Of a stretch of DNA of 64,000 bases, positions 63,524-64,000 are shown piece by piece (positions within the stretch are counted from its first letter, which is position 1; every line of letters starts with the position of its first letter). The notes below the pieces were generated by a model. That model was not told the origin of the DNA and did no database searches. It saw nothing but the letters and a program-made list of their open reading frames with translations. The stretch lies in assembly GCF_900102855.1 (NCBI RefSeq), contig NZ_FMWD01000012.1:1-64000 (forward strand), given 5' to 3'. A program made the translations under genes and the position numbers. The stretch is from Thiohalomonas denitrificans. GTDB taxonomy: Bacteria > Pseudomonadota > Gammaproteobacteria > Thiohalomonadales > Thiohalomonadaceae.

Positions 63524-64000
63524 ATGATGGATATCGTCGTGAATGGCAGAACGATCAGCGAAGCCGAGATCCATCGGGAGATGCAGTACCACCCGGCGGC
63601 CTCGGCCGCTGAGGCCAGAGAGGCTGCCTCGCGGGCCTTGGGGATCCGGGAATTGCTGCTGGATGAGGCCGCTCGTCTGGAGATAGAGGCTTGTCCCGAA
63701 CCCGGCGAGGAGGATGAAGAGGCACGCATCCGCTCTCTCATCGAGCAGGAGGTGACGACCCCTGAGCCCGATATCGAGAGCTGCCGCCGCTACTACGAAA
63801 ACAATCGGAAACAGTTGCGCTCGCCCTGGCTCCATGAGGTCTCGCACATCTTCCTGCCGGTCCCCGAGGAGCCCGTGGCACGCGGGCAAACGGAGCAGCA
63901 GGCGCGCGATTTGATCGCCGAGTTAGGAGGCGACGTTCACCGCTTTGCCGATTTTGCCCGGCGCTATTCGGCCTGCCCGTCGCGTGAATCCGGCGGGAGC
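63524..64000 (+). CDS. PpiC-type peptidyl-prolyl isomerase of the nar operon (partial)
   Basis: The frame runs off the window after about 159 codons. It starts MMDIVVNGRTISEAEIHREM, then a helical NifM-like region, then the parvulin domain opening HEVSHIFLPVPEE and continuing FADFARRYSACPSRESGGS. Such PpiC genes follow narI in Pseudomonas and are thought to help mature the reductase. Start at 63524 or 63527; GAGGAG lies upstream. The C-terminus is outside the window. Confidence 0.85.
   Translation, partial: MMDIVVNGRTISEAEIHREMQYHPAASAAEAREAASRALGIRELLLDEAARLEIEACPEPGEEDEEARIRSLIEQEVTTPEPDIESCRRYYENNRKQLRSPWLHEVSHIFLPVPEEPVARGQTEQQARDLIAELGGDVHRFADFARRYSACPSRESGGS

Overview
The window looks like a chromosomal segment of a G+C-rich gammaproteobacterium that respires flexibly and probably lives near oxic/anoxic boundaries. 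The block hemY-hemX-hemD-hemC ... algR-algZ-argH has the same order as in Pseudomonas and relatives. It sits alongside a CIO-type cytochrome bd oxidase (cioAB), a membrane-bound nitrate reductase operon (narGHJI plus a PpiC isomerase) and a complete MtrCAB-type outer-membrane electron conduit. I cannot name the genus from sequence alone; an uncultured or poorly characterised lineage near Chromatiales is a guess.

Layout. 0-0.2 kb: tail of an IS transposase. 0.9-8.6 kb: a SulP anion transporter, a tandem universal stress protein, a DksA-type zinc finger protein, a stand-alone Hen1-like RNA methyltransferase, three small membrane/stress proteins and an App1-type phosphatase. 8.7-11.6 kb: cioAB and an SPW-repeat membrane protein. 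11.7-19.8 kb: nuclease-fold, phospholipase D and exonuclease/phosphatase proteins, a cytochrome b / Mo-oxidoreductase / YceI module, a UPF0149 protein and a CapA phosphatase. 20-23.6 kb: an Mla/MCE-type lipid transport operon. 23.8-26.1 kb: a GAF/PAS diguanylate cyclase, followed by a repeat-rich intergenic region holding a candidate small RNA. 26.8-37.8 kb: an SDR, a flavin/Fe-S reductase and the hem-alg-argH block. 37.8-44.2 kb: an accessory region with a toxin-antitoxin pair, a lower-G+C TIR/DnaB-like fusion gene with a frameshift, a junction between two truncated genes (a membrane protein and corA), a Crp-like regulator, an SDR, a CBS protein and a decayed IS3-family element. 46.4-51.8 kb: mtrC-mtrA-mtrB. 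51.7-56.1 kb: small envelope and stress proteins. 56.5-64 kb: the nar operon.

The most unusual gene is the TIR/DnaB-like fusion at 38405-39749. A TIR domain with the usual catalytic-Glu neighbourhood is joined to a RecA-fold domain clearly derived from the replicative helicase DnaB. That domain keeps Walker A and B but has lost two residues expected for hydrolysis: the motif H1a glutamate (now Asn) and the arginine finger (now Ala). This suggests an immune or abortive-infection protein in which the DnaB-like part senses or assembles rather than unwinds. The reading frame is broken by one extra base inside the TIR domain.

Non-coding structure is also rich. Two elements of about 160 bp with 21-23 bp terminal inverted repeats both overlap stop codons. 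An exact 30-bp repeat occurs three times (two copies inverted, one solo 37 kb away). Thirteen copies of GGGGAGT lie between algZ and argH and could fold as G-quadruplexes. A small DnaA-box cluster lies between two convergent genes, and a promoter/terminator pair at 26290-26485 defines a likely small RNA. No tRNA, rRNA or CRISPR array was seen.
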